A stretch of 64,000 nt of DNA from Himantopus leucocephalus. Lineage: Eukaryota; Chordata; Aves; Charadriiformes; Recurvirostridae. Below, in pieces: positions 49,457 through 62,779 of this stretch. The stretch lies in assembly GCA_003993805.1 (NCBI GenBank), contig RSEF01000001.1:75195009-75259008 (forward strand). The letters are read 5' to 3'. Positions within the stretch are counted from its first letter, which is position 1, and each line of letters starts with the position of its first letter. The translations under genes and the position numbers were made by a program. The notes beneath the pieces are model-generated. The model was not told the origin of the DNA, ran no database searches, and saw only the letters and a program-made list of their open reading frames with translations.

Positions 49457-49487
49457 GGGGGGCAGGGGGGGAGGGAAGAAGGGGGGG
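49457..49487 (+). other. G-quadruplex-type motif
   Basis: Four G-runs of 6, 7, 3 and 7 bases, with short loops (CA, A, AAGAA), stand alone in AT-rich sequence. The location is deep in the presumed first intron of CACNA1C. No promoter or exon is recognised next to it. Confidence 0.5.
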
Positions 49488-51667
49488 TATACCTAGGCAG
49501 AGATACAACTAGAAGTTAGCAAGGAGATGTCAAGTGTTTCTTTCAATTTCTGCAAGTTTCAATAATAAGTTACCCTGCTCTTACAAATCTAGTCCCTCCC
49601 ACCCCCAGCTGGGAACACACTAGCTTCCACAGTGCCTCACAGATGGAAGGGAAAGACAGGGAGATGTCAGTACAAACATCCTTACTAACTGTATGTGGTG
49701 GCTGGGAAATAAAGGGTGGAGGACATGACAGTTTGGCTAAGTCAAGATATGTCTTGAAACCAGTATTAAGGAAGAAATTGTCTTTCTCTCTTTATGGTAC
49801 TTTAAATGTGATTTGAACCCAGAAAGTTAAACAGGGATAAGAACGAAAGACTAAGAAGAAAGTACGCAGAAGTTGCAATGCATTATGATACCTTAAATAG
49901 TGCCAAGTACTGAAGAAACAAAAATAAAATATGTTGCGCATTCTTTTTTCCTTCAACTTTTTTTGGGTGAGGAGAAAGAGGGACAGCTGGTACGTCTCTT
50001 TTTTTCAAATATAGTGCATTTTAAGATATACTCTGGCTTATCCTTTGGAACTTGAACAGTTTTCATGTGTTTAGTAAGCTACTGAGTAAGAGTAAGTGTC
50101 TGTAATAACAAAGGTCTTGAGTCATTCAGAGGTCATTGATCTTTCTCTGATTAACAGTTGTTGTCACTTGGGTATTAAGGATGACCACACTGTCTTCCTC
50201 AATGTTTTGTTATTATGAGAGTAAATGATTCAGGAGCACCTTTATATACCACTTGTAGCAACTTCCATGTGTTGGCCCTTCGTAGGCTGACATTTTACTC
50301 CATGAGTTCACAATTACCAGTAGTTTTCCCCCACCTTATAGCTCATGGCTTGGTTCTCTTGGTGGGTGTTTTTTCCTTTCAGAGCTGAAGATGGTTTACT
50401 TAGAGAGGTGAGTGCAGAGTGCTTTTTGCTTTGTCAGATATTTTGTGACACAGATAGCTGCCGGTAAGTGGTACCCTCAGTCCCTCTTGGAATCACTTCT
50501 TACGTTCAGAAGAAATAAGGTGGTGGAAAACATCTTTGTTGCCACCCTGCTATATGCATGCTTTCTGGTGGGAGATGATAATTCAATTGGTGACGCATTC
50601 ATGATGCGCGTTGTAATTTTTCAGGTCCAGTTCTGCCAGATGTGCAAACCGTAACAGTTCAAATGCAGTTTTTTACTTTTGTCTAGGAAGAGCTGAACTT
50701 GGCTCTGGCATTAGTTCTAATTGTTTGAAGTTACAAAACAACTTTTTTCCTTTTTTTAACCCTATACAAAGGACAGGGCTGCTAGTGTTGCAAAATAATT
50801 GAGTCAGAGCCTGTTGCAATCAAAAGATGATTAGTTTATTGTGTTTATGTGTGTTCTGATGTGAATTCAACCAATCTATTATGTCTGTTTTGTGTTCCTA
50901 GGGATGCACTATTTTTATGTAGAACTTGCAAAAGCAGACACAGTTCACTGATGTTTATTAGTGACCTTGTCTTGTCCTCTGAATTATGGACAGTCTGCTT
51001 TGAACATGGGGAAATGCTACTAGCAGTCATTATGTGGATGTTCTTTTTTTGTAGTTGTTTAACCTCTCCAAGGCCCTGCTGCAGTACTAGATGTAAAAAA
51101 AAGAGAAACTGAATTATGAGTGTTTAAAGCTGAAATATTTATAGAAGCAGTGTTTTATTTAAAAATAGCATTTGTGCCTGAGAAGATCAGATGTACCACT
51201 TCAGTATGAAAAACAAAACCAGATTTTAGTTGATATTATTAATAGAAATTGCATGAAATCTGATAATGTAATTTAGCTGAAAATATTTTCTTCCAGTCTA
51301 GGTTTTAGAGTGTTTTTGTGTTACTAAGTGTTATAAAGAAAAAAATTAGATGTATTTTTCAGAGGTTGCAAAGACACATAGTTGCATTACTGTTTCTTAA
51401 AAAAGAAAATATATCGAGTATCAGAACATATACCATAGCAATTAGATCTTTCAAATGAAAAGAGGCAAGTGATATTAGAAAAATAATTTTGCTTACTATA
51501 GGAAGGTGGGATTCCCATCTATCAGCAACAAAGTGCTATAAATTAAGATGAAAATGTGTTCTAGAAGAGATTAAAATTAAAAACTGGATTATTTAGGACC
51601 GAAAGTTTCCTTAATTGCTTGTGAGAGAAGCTTACATAGACTTTCAAAATCCATCCTTATTAAAAAT

Positions 51668-51718
51668 GAAAAACAAAAATATGTGGAATCCTGAANAAAA
51701 AATAGGTGGAATCCTGAA
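51668..51718. repeat. Short direct duplication flanking a single N
   Basis: The text TGTGGAATCCTGAA before the N at 51696 recurs as GGTGGAATCCTGAA after it, each preceded by an A-rich run. As at 7818, a lone N between near-identical copies suggests an assembly join. Confidence 0.8.
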
Positions 51719-54650
51719 GGCATTATTGATTTAAAGTCACTCTTTAGGTTGTTTAACATTTTACCTGAATGAATGTCAAGTATTGCAGGGTGTGGCCCAA
51801 CTGATTTTAAGGTGGCGGCAATTATTAGTTCTTCAGTATCAAAAGCGTATCCAAATTTGGGTCATTTGGAAATGCTTCCTGATTTGAGAAATCATATATT
51901 GATGGGATTGAAAGAGTAGAAAAGTGTCCTGTGTTTTTATTTTAAGGCTCAGGCAAAGAATGTAATATACTGTGGTGTTTTTCAGCTCAATGAAAGAAAC
52001 TCTTCCACACTCTTTGTAAAATGCTAAACTCTGATAGGGAGTAAAATAAATGACTGGTGTGAGTTACTGCTTTGACTTTTCAAATACTATATTAGAGCAC
52101 ACTTTGGGGGGAAAAGAACTGCCCTCGGAGCAATGATCCACAACTCCAAAAAAAAAAATGTAAATTTGAATGTGTTTTGAAGAGGGATTTTGCTCCACAT
52201 TCTTCAATATTTGAAAATATTACCACAACTTTGAGAGACTGACAACTCTCTCAAATAAAAATTTGAAGAAGAAAATTCTCCTAAAACTTTGGGTACCAAC
52301 TATAGAAACCAAAGCCTGTCTGAACAAAGAGAAGTTCCTGCTTCATGTTTCTTTAGAATGACAGATCTCCTTGGCTTGCACCCTTCTCCCCAAAACCAGC
52401 GTGAAGCAGCACTCTTGATTAGTCAAGAGAAGGCAGTATGCAACCATTAATATTAACTGTATCGCATCACACCATCTGGCTCCACCAGCTTGGAAATGAT
52501 GGCCTGTATTCTTTAGTCACAGCTGACAGGAAACAGCAAATTAATTGGAAGTACAATTGTGATTTACCTTTTACCACTTACTCTTGACTCCCCATCATCT
52601 ACCATTCATTTTGCCTTTGAAAGACCTAATAATTCTAATTGTATTGGTTTCTCTATTAAGAAGAGAATATTTGTGGTATACTAGAGCACTAAGTATGTAA
52701 AGAAAAACAAAAAGTAGGTGGAAGCTGGTGTAGAATTTAAGTTTTATTTTAAAAAACACACAAACTTTTTTTTAAACTACAAAGTTGAAGGATTATACTC
52801 TTCTGTGAGGGTCCATTTAACATTTACTCTCAGCGGTATTTATGGACAGAGAGAGGAATGTTAGCATGTAAGAATATTGCTAGGCAGCAGCTACTCATCT
52901 TTTTATTTCCTAGCTCATAATTGACTGCATACCCTTGCTTTATTTGAAAATACATTTGGTCTTACCTCCGTAAGTATGGTTTTGCTACAAGCAAAGTTTC
53001 CAAGATCCTTGCAATTTAGTCTGGTTGAATCTGAGCATAAAGAACAAGATCTTATTCGCTGTCTTCATAGATGCTCTGAAGAATTAATTAGCCCATGCTT
53101 TGCAATGCTTTAAAGAGTTAAAAATGCCATGTAAGCATTATAATTTGGTTTTTCACTCTAGAGTAGTCCAACTTTTAATTGCTGTGCTTGCCATATTACC
53201 GGGAATTGAACTCTTGCAAAATAAGCAAAATCAGTCATAGTTATTAATCGAATGAGACTTCAAGTAGAATTTAGGGTGACACCAGATGTAGTAAAGCTAA
53301 TGAGCAGATTGCATTCTTCTTCTGGAATTAGTACTGAGCCAACAAAACTATATGCTTTGGGTTTCACTGTGCTGCCTAATATGCTACCTTTCCGTAACTG
53401 TAACATACATCTGATGAGAGCTCACAATTTATGGTCATTATACATCTCACTGAACCTTTTAGTAAAGTTTAGAGGACCAAGCTAATTTCCTGTTCTTATA
53501 ATTATACTCTGACCAAATTCTTTCAATAGCTAAATAATTTCACACTGCATTTTTCAATTCCAATGTCAAAGTACGGTGTGGTGTTAATTCAAAATGAAGC
53601 TTTAACTCAAATGTCAATTCTATCTTTGTGACTAGTAAAATTATTTTTAAACAATTTTTGTGTGCTCTGAAGTTTTTTGGATGCAAGGCACTCTGAATAT
53701 CATCAGTGACTGTATTTGATGCTGCTTCAGACTGTGGGAGCTGCATCTCAAGGACTGAGAAACTTAGAACCTGGGGAGTCACGAGTATGTTCTTAACTAG
53801 TGCCAGAATATCAGCTCAAGCTGATTGCTCCTTTGTGTCACCCTTAGGGCAAGAGTGTGATTCATCACTTCCATTTTGCTGAATACTGAAGTGCAGATGC
53901 ATCTTTATGGGTTAGATTTTACTTCCATTGAAGACTAAATGGCATCCTGATCTCATTTGTAATAATGTAAGTTGGGAGTAATTTGGTAAAACTGATTGAC
54001 CTACATCAGTATAATTCTTGTATGAGATCTTGTCAGATTCAACAGCTTCACTGGAAATAGGTTTCATCTTAGCAAATACATATATTTAGTTCCCCTGAAA
54101 AGTATGTGGATTTCCCATGCACTGGGGAGCACGTCTGGATTCTGATTGTTATTCACCAGTAGAATATTTGCAAAATAAATTCCCTGAACATTTTTAAGCC
54201 ATGTGCTCTTCCTGAGTGAAAGTTCAGGCATGATGTAGCTTTCAATGAACGATTAGACTTGACCATGAGCCCGCTTCCATTTTGACAATAATACCATCTG
54301 CCATTCTTTCATAGTGCGCTTGTTCCTCTGTCTTTGTAACTCTCTTGATGACTACATTGTTTTGATATGCTAGGCCAGTTAAGCTGCAAAAATCTAGTTT
54401 AAAAATAGCTGTATGATTTTAAAATGATTTTTAAAAACTGGAGGAACACAGAAGAAAAAATGGTTTATATATGGTTATAAATCTATTTCTGTCATTTTAT
54501 TTCTGGTAAACTGAAGCTATCTGATACACTAGAGCAGCACAAAAAGGAAGACTTATCTAAGTATAGATATGAAGTCATTTCAGGCAGTGGGCAGGATGGT
54601 CTTACTGGTGTGTCTTTGGGTCACTGGGCCAAGCAGGATCTGTTTTGCTT

Positions 54651-54675
54651 TTTTGTTTGTTTGTTTGTTTGTTTT
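54651..54675. repeat. (TTTG)n microsatellite
   Basis: About five tandem TTTG units. A simple repeat with no gene association seen. Confidence 0.9.
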
Positions 54676-55671
54676 CTCTGTAGCATTCTTCTTCTATCAA
54701 CCTACTTTATTTTAAGAACAGAGTTTCCATTCTAGTTTCTTCCTTCTTCAGTTAATTGATATCTTTCACTTCTAGACATCAGTTAGGCTGCGAAACAGCA
54801 GTATAGTAGTGTACAGCTAAATACAGATATTCAAAATGTGAAATCTGTCAGTCCATCCCCTGGGCATGAGTCTATGCCTATTCATGTTAGAACAGCAGCC
54901 ACATGTCTTGTTAAATCAGGTACTCATTGTGCAGTCCATGTACTGTGATTTGCTCTGCTATACACTGCATAAGCTCCACTGTTGTGCTTGTGCTGATAAC
55001 AGTTCCTTCCTCAGGCTGCAGTGAAAACCGGCAGCCCCTGTTGTGCATGGTAGCAATTGCCATAAACACTATAGACTTGAATGGAAAAGAAATGGAATCA
55101 GAGGGATGTAGTAGTCCTATTTTATTTAAATATGCATCTTCTACATTCTCAAACTCTACCAACGTAGAACTTGCAGACTACGCTTTTCCTTTGGGATTGA
55201 CAGGCAGCACTGACCAGTAGAAAGCTCAGAATGTCGATACCCCCATTTTCCTGTCTTTCTCCAAAGTTCAAGCTGTGTTTCTTCAGGAGATGGCAGCAGA
55301 TGATACAGTAATTGTAAAAGTCAGAGAGTTTCCTACGAGACTGAAGAGGAAAAAAAATTAAAATCACTATTTCTGTCCAACAGTTACTCAGTTAAATAAC
55401 AGAATGATCAAGCCTTTTGCATTATGATGATGCAGATGGAACTGAGTAAGATTTTGAACCTTTTGTGTTCCTTTGATGCAAGAGAAGTACCCTCCAGACT
55501 AAAGGAAGATGGTAAAGTACAGTTGAAAGTGAATCAACAGTTTTGTTTCACCTGTTCTTTTTTCATAATTGCAGTTTATCAATAGACATTTTATACTGAT
55601 TACAATAAAAGAAACACCAGCAAAGTCTCATAAAAACTTTGGCATTTTTATCCCTTTCAGTCTTGGAAACA

Positions 55672-55985
55672 GAACAGCTTATGTTGGAAGGAACTTCGGG
55701 AGGTCACCTACTCCAACCTCCTGCTTGAAACAGGGACCAGGTTGCTTAGGGTTTTGTCCAGTTGACTTTGAAAACCTCCAAGAGATGCCCTTCCAAGAAA
55801 CTTGGTCCAGTGCTTGACAGCTCTCAGGGTGAAAACAGTTTTCTTGACATCAAGTTGGACCATCTTGTGTTTTAGTTTATGACCATTGTCACTTGCATCT
55901 GTTGTGAAGAGCCTGGCTTTGTTTTGCTCTGGAGGTCTAGAGGAAGAAACTAAGGAACTGGATAATCCTGGGATTATCATCAGGG
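55672..55985 (-). mobile_element. CR1 LINE 3' fragment, diverged
   Basis: It starts as a worn reverse-complement CR1 end (TTATGTTGGAAGGAACTTCG, then GGAGGTCACCTACTCCAACC). It continues into the RT C-terminal coding end, which on the minus strand still reads KMVQLDVKKTVFTLRAVKHW. The right boundary is approximate. Confidence 0.8.
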
Positions 55986-58900
55986 ATTTAGTCGTTAAGG
56001 AGCTAGATCTGAAATATTCATCTTGCTTTCACTCACCCAATCTTCTTCTGATGTCAGAAGATTCAAATTGTGTCGTGGAAACACAAGTAAATGAGATATG
56101 AAGGACATCTCCTGAAAAGGCAATTGGAGAACAAAGTGGGAAGTGTGACCTCTTCTGTTCTCTTTACAGCTTGTTGCTTGTGCAACATCGCATCAGACAT
56201 TTATTCTGTTTTTCCCAATTTGTAAGATTACTTATGATAAGTAGTATTACATTTTATCAGTCTATTGGTTTAATGTCCAAAATTCTGGATTAGGATCAAG
56301 GCCTGAGTTCTTTACAACTCCTGTTTTTTTTCTGATTAAAGCAAACAGGACAGAAATGTGAGGAGGACAGGACAGAAAGGAGGGATAATGGCGAGGAATT
56401 GAATGATGCAATTGCATATGCTTGCTATATGTGTAATTAGCATGAACTTTCCATTCTCTTTTGATTTTTTTTTCATTAAAAAATAATTAGTTTTTCTTCC
56501 CATAATGTAAAAGGGGAAATTAAATAAAGACTGAAAAATTCCATGGTGTTCTGAAAAAGGGAGAGTTATGAATGAGCTAAGGCTCAAGCAGCCTTAGCCT
56601 GTGATGTAACCTATTGTTAAACCCAGCTATTTTGTTACTTTGCAGAATGGTGTGGTCTTGATTAGCTGGTGAGAAGGCAACAAGTGTTCCCCTCAGCATA
56701 AAACTATTACTATTTTGAGTTCCAGCAAAAGGTGGTCGTCTTCTAGTTCTTGCTTACTGTCACGGTAAATCAAAGAGGATATTAAACCTGATCTGGAAAG
56801 CTTACTTCTTGTGATGTATTTCTTTCAGATAAAAAAAACCCTGATGCCTGTTGTTGTTGTTGGGGTTTTTTTTTGGTTTGTTTCTTCCTGCATGTGTGTT
56901 TTAGGAGCTTGGCTTGATCATTCTTGTCTCATGGAGCTCTTGAGAAGCAACTCTTATAAACTGGTGGACACATTGATGGCATTATAAAATAACTGAACTC
57001 TTAACTATTTATGTTAAGGAAATATAAATAATTCCTTCAGAACATGTGGAACTAGTGAGTAAAGGTTTTAGAGTTGTTTATTTGTTTCATTTTTCTTGTC
57101 TGCATGTTTAAGCAAAGATGGGAAGAAATGAAAGGGGAGACATAAATAAACTGTTCTGATTGCACACTGGAGCGGTAGTTTAAATAACAGTATAACATTT
57201 TTCTCTGCGGCTAAAGCTACAGATTTTTTTGAGAAACTGCAAACATAACAAACATCTCTTACACTATGTTGATTCAAATCCTACCTTAGCGTGTCATCCC
57301 TCAAATCAAATAATGCTCTCCACTTTGCTGCCTGTCACTTCACCTGTTTTACTGGTTCTGTTCCATCAAGGTTCCACACTGCAGCTAAGGAAGCTTTGGA
57401 GGGCACATATTCAGAAAACCACCTGTTACATATTGCTACAAGTATTTGGAATATTCTGCAAAAGTTGTGGAGTTTACAAACAGTGACAGCCACACAAACA
57501 TTTTTAAATTAAAGCTATTTGAATAACTCTTGTGTGCAAGCCCAAATCCATGCAATTGGAGTGGATTTAGAGTATTTGGGAACCTTGCCAGGATACCTTT
57601 AATATCTCTCCAGCAAAAGACACTTAGAAACACTCTGTTTCACACTTCCAGAACTTCTGTAACACTTATTAAAGTCCCACTAAATGACCTTTTGTATGTC
57701 CTAGGAGGCCGATTAGTCAAGATGGAACCACAATGAAATGTACAGTTTTAAAGTTGATAATTTAACCAATTCAGTTAGGGTCTGTGTAGCATTCACTCGT
57801 GGTGTTTTGATGATGATTTTTATGGAAATAAAGAGAGCTATTTTGAGCAACCTATTGGAACTAATTTTGTTTTAAAGGACAGTTTGCAAAGAAGGGCTTT
57901 AGATCACTTGAATGCAAGGTTTAGGGGGTATTGAGATAACCCTGCACTGACTATAGTCTATAACCATACAATTCTGGAAACTGGGGTTGAAATCAAACAT
58001 TGCTACATATTGAAGTTGTCTTTAACTTAGCCCCCATTTGAATTGACCACAAAATCATTATTCAGCTAAACACAACTACCAGTCATTTTAACAGAAGGCA
58101 CTGAGAGAAATGCAAGCTGTAGTGCAGATTTTAAGATTACATGAATTAAAGGTGGTGCAGTTGAAACAGAGGCTGGTTGCTGGTGAGTTGTGAATTTCTG
58201 CATTTTGGAAAGAAATGATCATGAAAAAAGCCAGAAGAAAGTGACAAAGATTGTGTTATGACCAGATATACTTACTAAACAAATTTAGTCCTCCAGTATA
58301 GAAAGACCCATTGTGCAAAATTAAATGTGTGACATTGTACGTAAGGCCAATATCACAGACCAATGTAAGGCAAATATGACTATACTAACAAGTTAATCTA
58401 ATCATCTGCCTTGCGGCTGATACATAAGACCATGTATTTTTAGACCATTTTATCTCATTAGTAATTATTGTAGATCCTCCAAAATCTGTCAGAATTCCAA
58501 ATTGTTGGCTTCCTTGAGTTTGTCAATAATTTCCTATCTTGACAAAGCAGATTTAGAGGTTCTGAGACTTTAAATGCCAAAAGAGAAGGGAGGAACTTGG
58601 TTTTATAGCCCACGCTTACATTTATTTTTTTTCTTTTTTGAGCTCAGTTTATGATTTTTATACTTGGAATTGGTTGCACTGGCTAAGTATATTTTTCTGC
58701 ATTGCCTTCTTATTTTGACCTTGTGTAGTTTTCATTGTTTAATAATTAGATCCACTGAGGTTTCCAAATGCCAACATCCTGTAATCCTTCTGGTCACTGT
58801 AAAGCCTTCCTTAACAGCTTGCAAAAATTTACTCTTTGAAGAATCCATCCCTTCCAAAAAAAAGTCCTTCATTGTACTTGCCCTAAATCTCAATTTACAC

Positions 58901-59904
58901 GTGGTACTTAGTTGCAAACAAGATACAAACTTCATATTCCTGACTATTTTGTAGAACTATGTTAGAAAATTAGAATGGTAATAGCTTGTTTATTTTTTTT
59001 GTGTAAGCAGTGGCAAGTATCTAAGATACCCTCAACAGTTTGCGTGATGAAATTTTTTTTGGCAAAAGTGTAGGCTGATTGGATTAAGAATTTATTTTTC
59101 ATTGTAGATCTACTTGTAGACATTATTAGGTCATGTTTTTTGTTTGACTGATGATTTTAGACTATTAACAGCAATTATTTTTCTTTTTTATGTGCATTAT
59201 TGGGGGTTTTTCTTGTTGTTTGGTGGGTTTGTGTTTTTTTTTTGTTTTGTTTTGTTTTGTTTTTTTAACTGGCAGTAGCTAATGATGAACTGCTGAGTTT
59301 AAATCTCCTTGTATCAGTACATATCCCAATCTAGACAGGCCCAATTATTTCTTATCTAAAATAGAAACAGTGCAACACTTTTTGTTAAGTTCAAGTCTTT
59401 TCCCTTAAGCTTTTATGGAAGAGTCAACAATTGACCTTTTCCCTTTTTGAGGAACAGAGACTACTTATTTTTGAAATTCTGGAAAGATGTTAGACCTTCC
59501 TCAGTGCACTAATTAGGGCTGTGGCTGGGTGTCTGTGATGGCATAGTGAAAACTGCCACAAGTTCTCTTCAAGTTTGGTAAGCGAACCTGCATTCATATT
59601 TTACTTGGGATGTCTATTGTGTTGTTTCAGTGTGTTCAAGCATTTGTTTGCTGAAAATTTGTGCATGAATTCATACAATGCTACATAGAATCATGAAACA
59701 CTAATCACCTATTTACAAGAATAAATGGCTAGCTCTTTCATTTCTGCAGTTGGAACTTAAAAGATCACCACTGCCACCACCCATTGTAATCACAGATCAT
59801 GGCTGAAAGCTAAAAGAGCTAGCAAGATTTGAATGAAGTCACACTTTCACATAACCACGTTACTTTCTAGAAGCTCCTGCAGTCTAGAAAATCAAAACCT
59901 ACTT
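55986..59904. other. Non-coding stretch, presumed CACNA1C intron 1
   Basis: About 3.9 kb of AT-rich sequence. A T/TTTTG run lies at 59234-59267. The open frames are short and have no known domain. Confidence 0.7.
59234..59267. repeat. (TTTTG)n / poly-T microsatellite
   Basis: A T-run followed by about three TTTTG units and a second T-run. Confidence 0.85.
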
Positions 59905-60415
59905 AGAATGGTTGGGGTTGGAAAGGACCTTAAAGATGATCTAGTTCCAACCCCCCCTGACATGGGCAGGGACACCTCCCACTAGACCAGGTTGCTCAAA
60001 GACCCATCCAACCTGGCCTTGAACACCTCCAGGGATGGTGCATCCACCACCTCTCTGGGCAACCTGTTCCAGTGCCTCACCACCCTCACAGTAAAGAATG
60101 TCTTCCTAATATTCTAAATCTGCCCTCCTCCAGTTTAAAACCATTACCACTTGTCCTATTGCTACTGATGATCCTACTCCCTGATAAAGAGTCCCTCCCC
60201 ATCTTTCCTGTAGGCACCCGTTAGGTACTGGAAGGCTGCTATAAGGTCTCTGCAGAGCCTTCTCTTCTCCAGGCTGAACAACCCCATCTCTCTCAGCCTG
60301 TCTTCATAGGAGAGGTGCTCCAGCCCTCTGATGATCTTTGTGGGCCTCCTCTGGACCCGCTCCAACAGGTCCATGTCCTTCTTATGTTGGGGGCTCCAGA
60401 GCTGGACGTAGTACT
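59905..60415 (-). mobile_element. CR1 LINE 3' fragment, about 0.5 kb, well preserved
   Basis: This reverse-oriented CR1 reads from the 3' end (AGAATGGTTGGGGTTGGAAA) to the RT C-terminus. The minus-strand peptide [20 protein letters not shown], followed by [20 protein letters not shown], is typical of the family. It has few stops and clear sequence, so it is one of the younger copies here. It is 5'-truncated. Confidence 0.95.
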
Positions 60416-62495
60416 TAAAGGCTACCAATTTCATCTACTTACTTCTCTGTCTAATGACATTTTATTCTACTAGCTACTTTCCTACGCAGTTATAAATTAT
60501 TTCATTCTTTCCTTTTCCCCCCTTAGATCTAATATTTTCCATTGTTTACCAATACTAGGCTTTAGTATGCTTTAGTAGACCATGCAAATATCCTGATAAA
60601 TCTTATTATTTTCCTTCTAACTTTTTGTAGTTGCTTGTTGACATTTGAATGTAAGAGTAAAAGCTAATGACTTAAATATCAAAGTCAAATAACCACTACT
60701 ATTAATTTCACTGTGAAAAATACCGCCAAGTTTTCCAAGTTTACTTTGAAAATCTGTTTTTCTGACTGTATAAAATTTCAAAAGTTCCTGTGCATATGGC
60801 ACTGTTCCAGATTTTAAGAAATGGAATCACATAGAAATCCTGATCATCAACTTTCCTTTTCTCTTCCATCCCAGATTTCTTTTTTCTTGAGAAAGTCTCT
60901 GGTGTTCTAGCTAGTTAATAGTTTTGAAAGGTCTGCAGTTTCCTGACCACACTTTGAATAGCTTTAGATAGGACTATCATTTGCTTTCATTCCAATTAAA
61001 ATTAAGCAGCCAAAAAAAAAAGTTAAATAAAGAACACTTTTAGAAATCCATACTCATAGATATGAACATAGATATGAGGATGATACTCACACTTTTAGAT
61101 GATACTGAGAACAATTCTAAACAGAGCATATGAGAATATGAGAAAAATTTGCTGTCATCAATATTTGATTTAAAGAAAATACATTATAGTCGTGCAACAC
61201 CAGCAAATACCCAACATTTCTATTATACTGTGTACGGACCAACAATGCAGTATTGTCAGAAATGACAGAAGTTGTTAAGAGTATTATGTTATTCATGCAC
61301 AATGATTCTTTTAATGTTCCCAGGACTAATCAGGCTATTGCTTTAGGTTTGAATGCTCTGAAGGAAAGAGATACAAGACAGAAACCAGAATTATTGACAT
61401 GTTAGCCTTTGAAAAAAGGAATGTCAAAGTCTTCATGCAAAGATTGCACTGTGTTTAGATCCCATTTATTTAAATCGGTGACCAAAAAAAAAATCCCATG
61501 GTTTACAGTGCAAGAAAGCACTGATTCTTATGGGAAGCCTTCTCTGTTTGTTGGCAGAGGTGCAAAACCTTAAATCTGTGGGGAAAAAAAATACCTTTCA
61601 GCAAAGTAATAAAGAGCTCTGGCACTGTTTCTCTGAGCTGGCCCTGGAAAGAATCACATTTGTATTGTGAGCCTTAATACTATTTCTGGGGATAAATAAA
61701 TTTCTTTTCCACTTTTGAATAATTTACTTCCTTATTTTATAGTAAAAGGCATTACTGCCTAAATAGTGTGAACATAATCTACTGCTATTAGATAACAAGA
61801 TAACTTATGCAGTAGGCCCAATGAAAACCCTAGATCATTTAAAAAGTACTGAGACTGCTTAAAAGAGCCTTTCAAGAATTTTATAAGTTATAAAAATAGT
61901 TCAATGCAGAGTTATTGTATGCTCTTGTCTGTTTTCGTTCCATTACTTTCTAGCCCCATCTTTAAGTACAGCATGGCAGTAACTCTTCCTTTTTGAATCA
62001 AGGAGACATTCTCCTGCGCAACCTATTCGGGCAATTTGCGTTCTGAAGATGGATGTGGGTTCTGATACTGGATTTTGAAGAAGCTGTTGTGCCCAGTGTA
62101 CTCTATATATGGCTGGGTAAGAGAGAAGGAGTACTACGTTGTACACAGAACAAAAAAATTCCTGACATGCAGAATGGACTGTTGCATGTTCACATTATGC
62201 ACCCTACAAATCATCTTTGACACTTTGTAACTTTAAATAGCTGTTTCTCAGAAATCTGTGTCTTGGTGCTTTATATGGCCCTCATTACTATTGTTCTTAG
62301 AGCAATTGCAGACCAGTTTTTCTCCTCCTAGCATTCCTGTGGGGTAGAAAACTAGTATCTTCACTTTAGAGCTGGCCTAAGGCTGAACATACATTGGATC
62401 ATTTGTCCAATCTATAGTCATCTGCTTAAAGGAAGTCTACAAGCACAGATTCAGTCTGTTGTGAGGTACCCTTGTGTCCAATCATTACACTGTCC
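60416..62495. other. Non-coding stretch, presumed CACNA1C intron 1
   Basis: About 2.1 kb of AT-rich sequence. Apart from a possible old repeat at 62270-62425, nothing is recognised. Confidence 0.7.
62270..62425 (-). repeat. Possible ancient interspersed repeat
   Basis: The text CATTCCTGTGGGGTAGAAAA, ACTAGTATCTTCACTTTAGA and the following bases follow the order of an old amniote repeat end ('CCTGTGAGGTAGGTA..ATTATCCCCATTTTACAGATG'). It is diverged, and the call is from memory. Confidence 0.35.
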
Positions 62496-62779
62496 ATCTT
62501 GACAAGATGAGGGGGAATGGCTTCAAACTGGAAGAAGGTAGATTTAGATTAGATATTAGGAAGAAATTTTTCACTTTGAGGGTGGTAAGGCACTGGAACA
62601 GGTTGCTCAGAGAAGTTGTGGAAGCTCCATCCCTGGAGGTGCTTAAGGCCAGGCTGGATGGGGCTTTGAGCAACCTGGTCTAGTGGGAGGTGTCCCTGCC
62701 CATGGCAGGGGGGGTTCAAACTAGGTGATCTTCAAGGTCCCTTCCAACCTAAACCATTCTATGATTCTATTCTATGATC
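62496..62779 (+). mobile_element. CR1 LINE 3' fragment, well preserved
   Basis: It begins in the last RT codons (NGFKLEEGRFRLDIRKKFFT, then VVRHWNRLLREVVEAPSLEV) and passes through the 3' untranslated region. It ends in the repeated ATTCTATGATTCTATTCTATG tail that marks CR1 3' termini. It is 5'-truncated and the open frame is intact over its length. It is the only complete CR1 3' end in plus orientation in the right half. Confidence 0.95.

Larger units (their letters stand above)
44936..55671. other. Long non-coding stretch, presumed CACNA1C intron 1
   Basis: About 10.7 kb of AT-rich sequence with no recognisable exon on either strand. It contains a G-quadruplex motif (49457), an N-centred duplication (51668-51718), a TTTG microsatellite (54651) and a weak ancient-repeat candidate at about 47765. 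CACNA1C exon 1b (a short N-terminus ending in NHQG) was looked for and not found. Confidence 0.7.
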
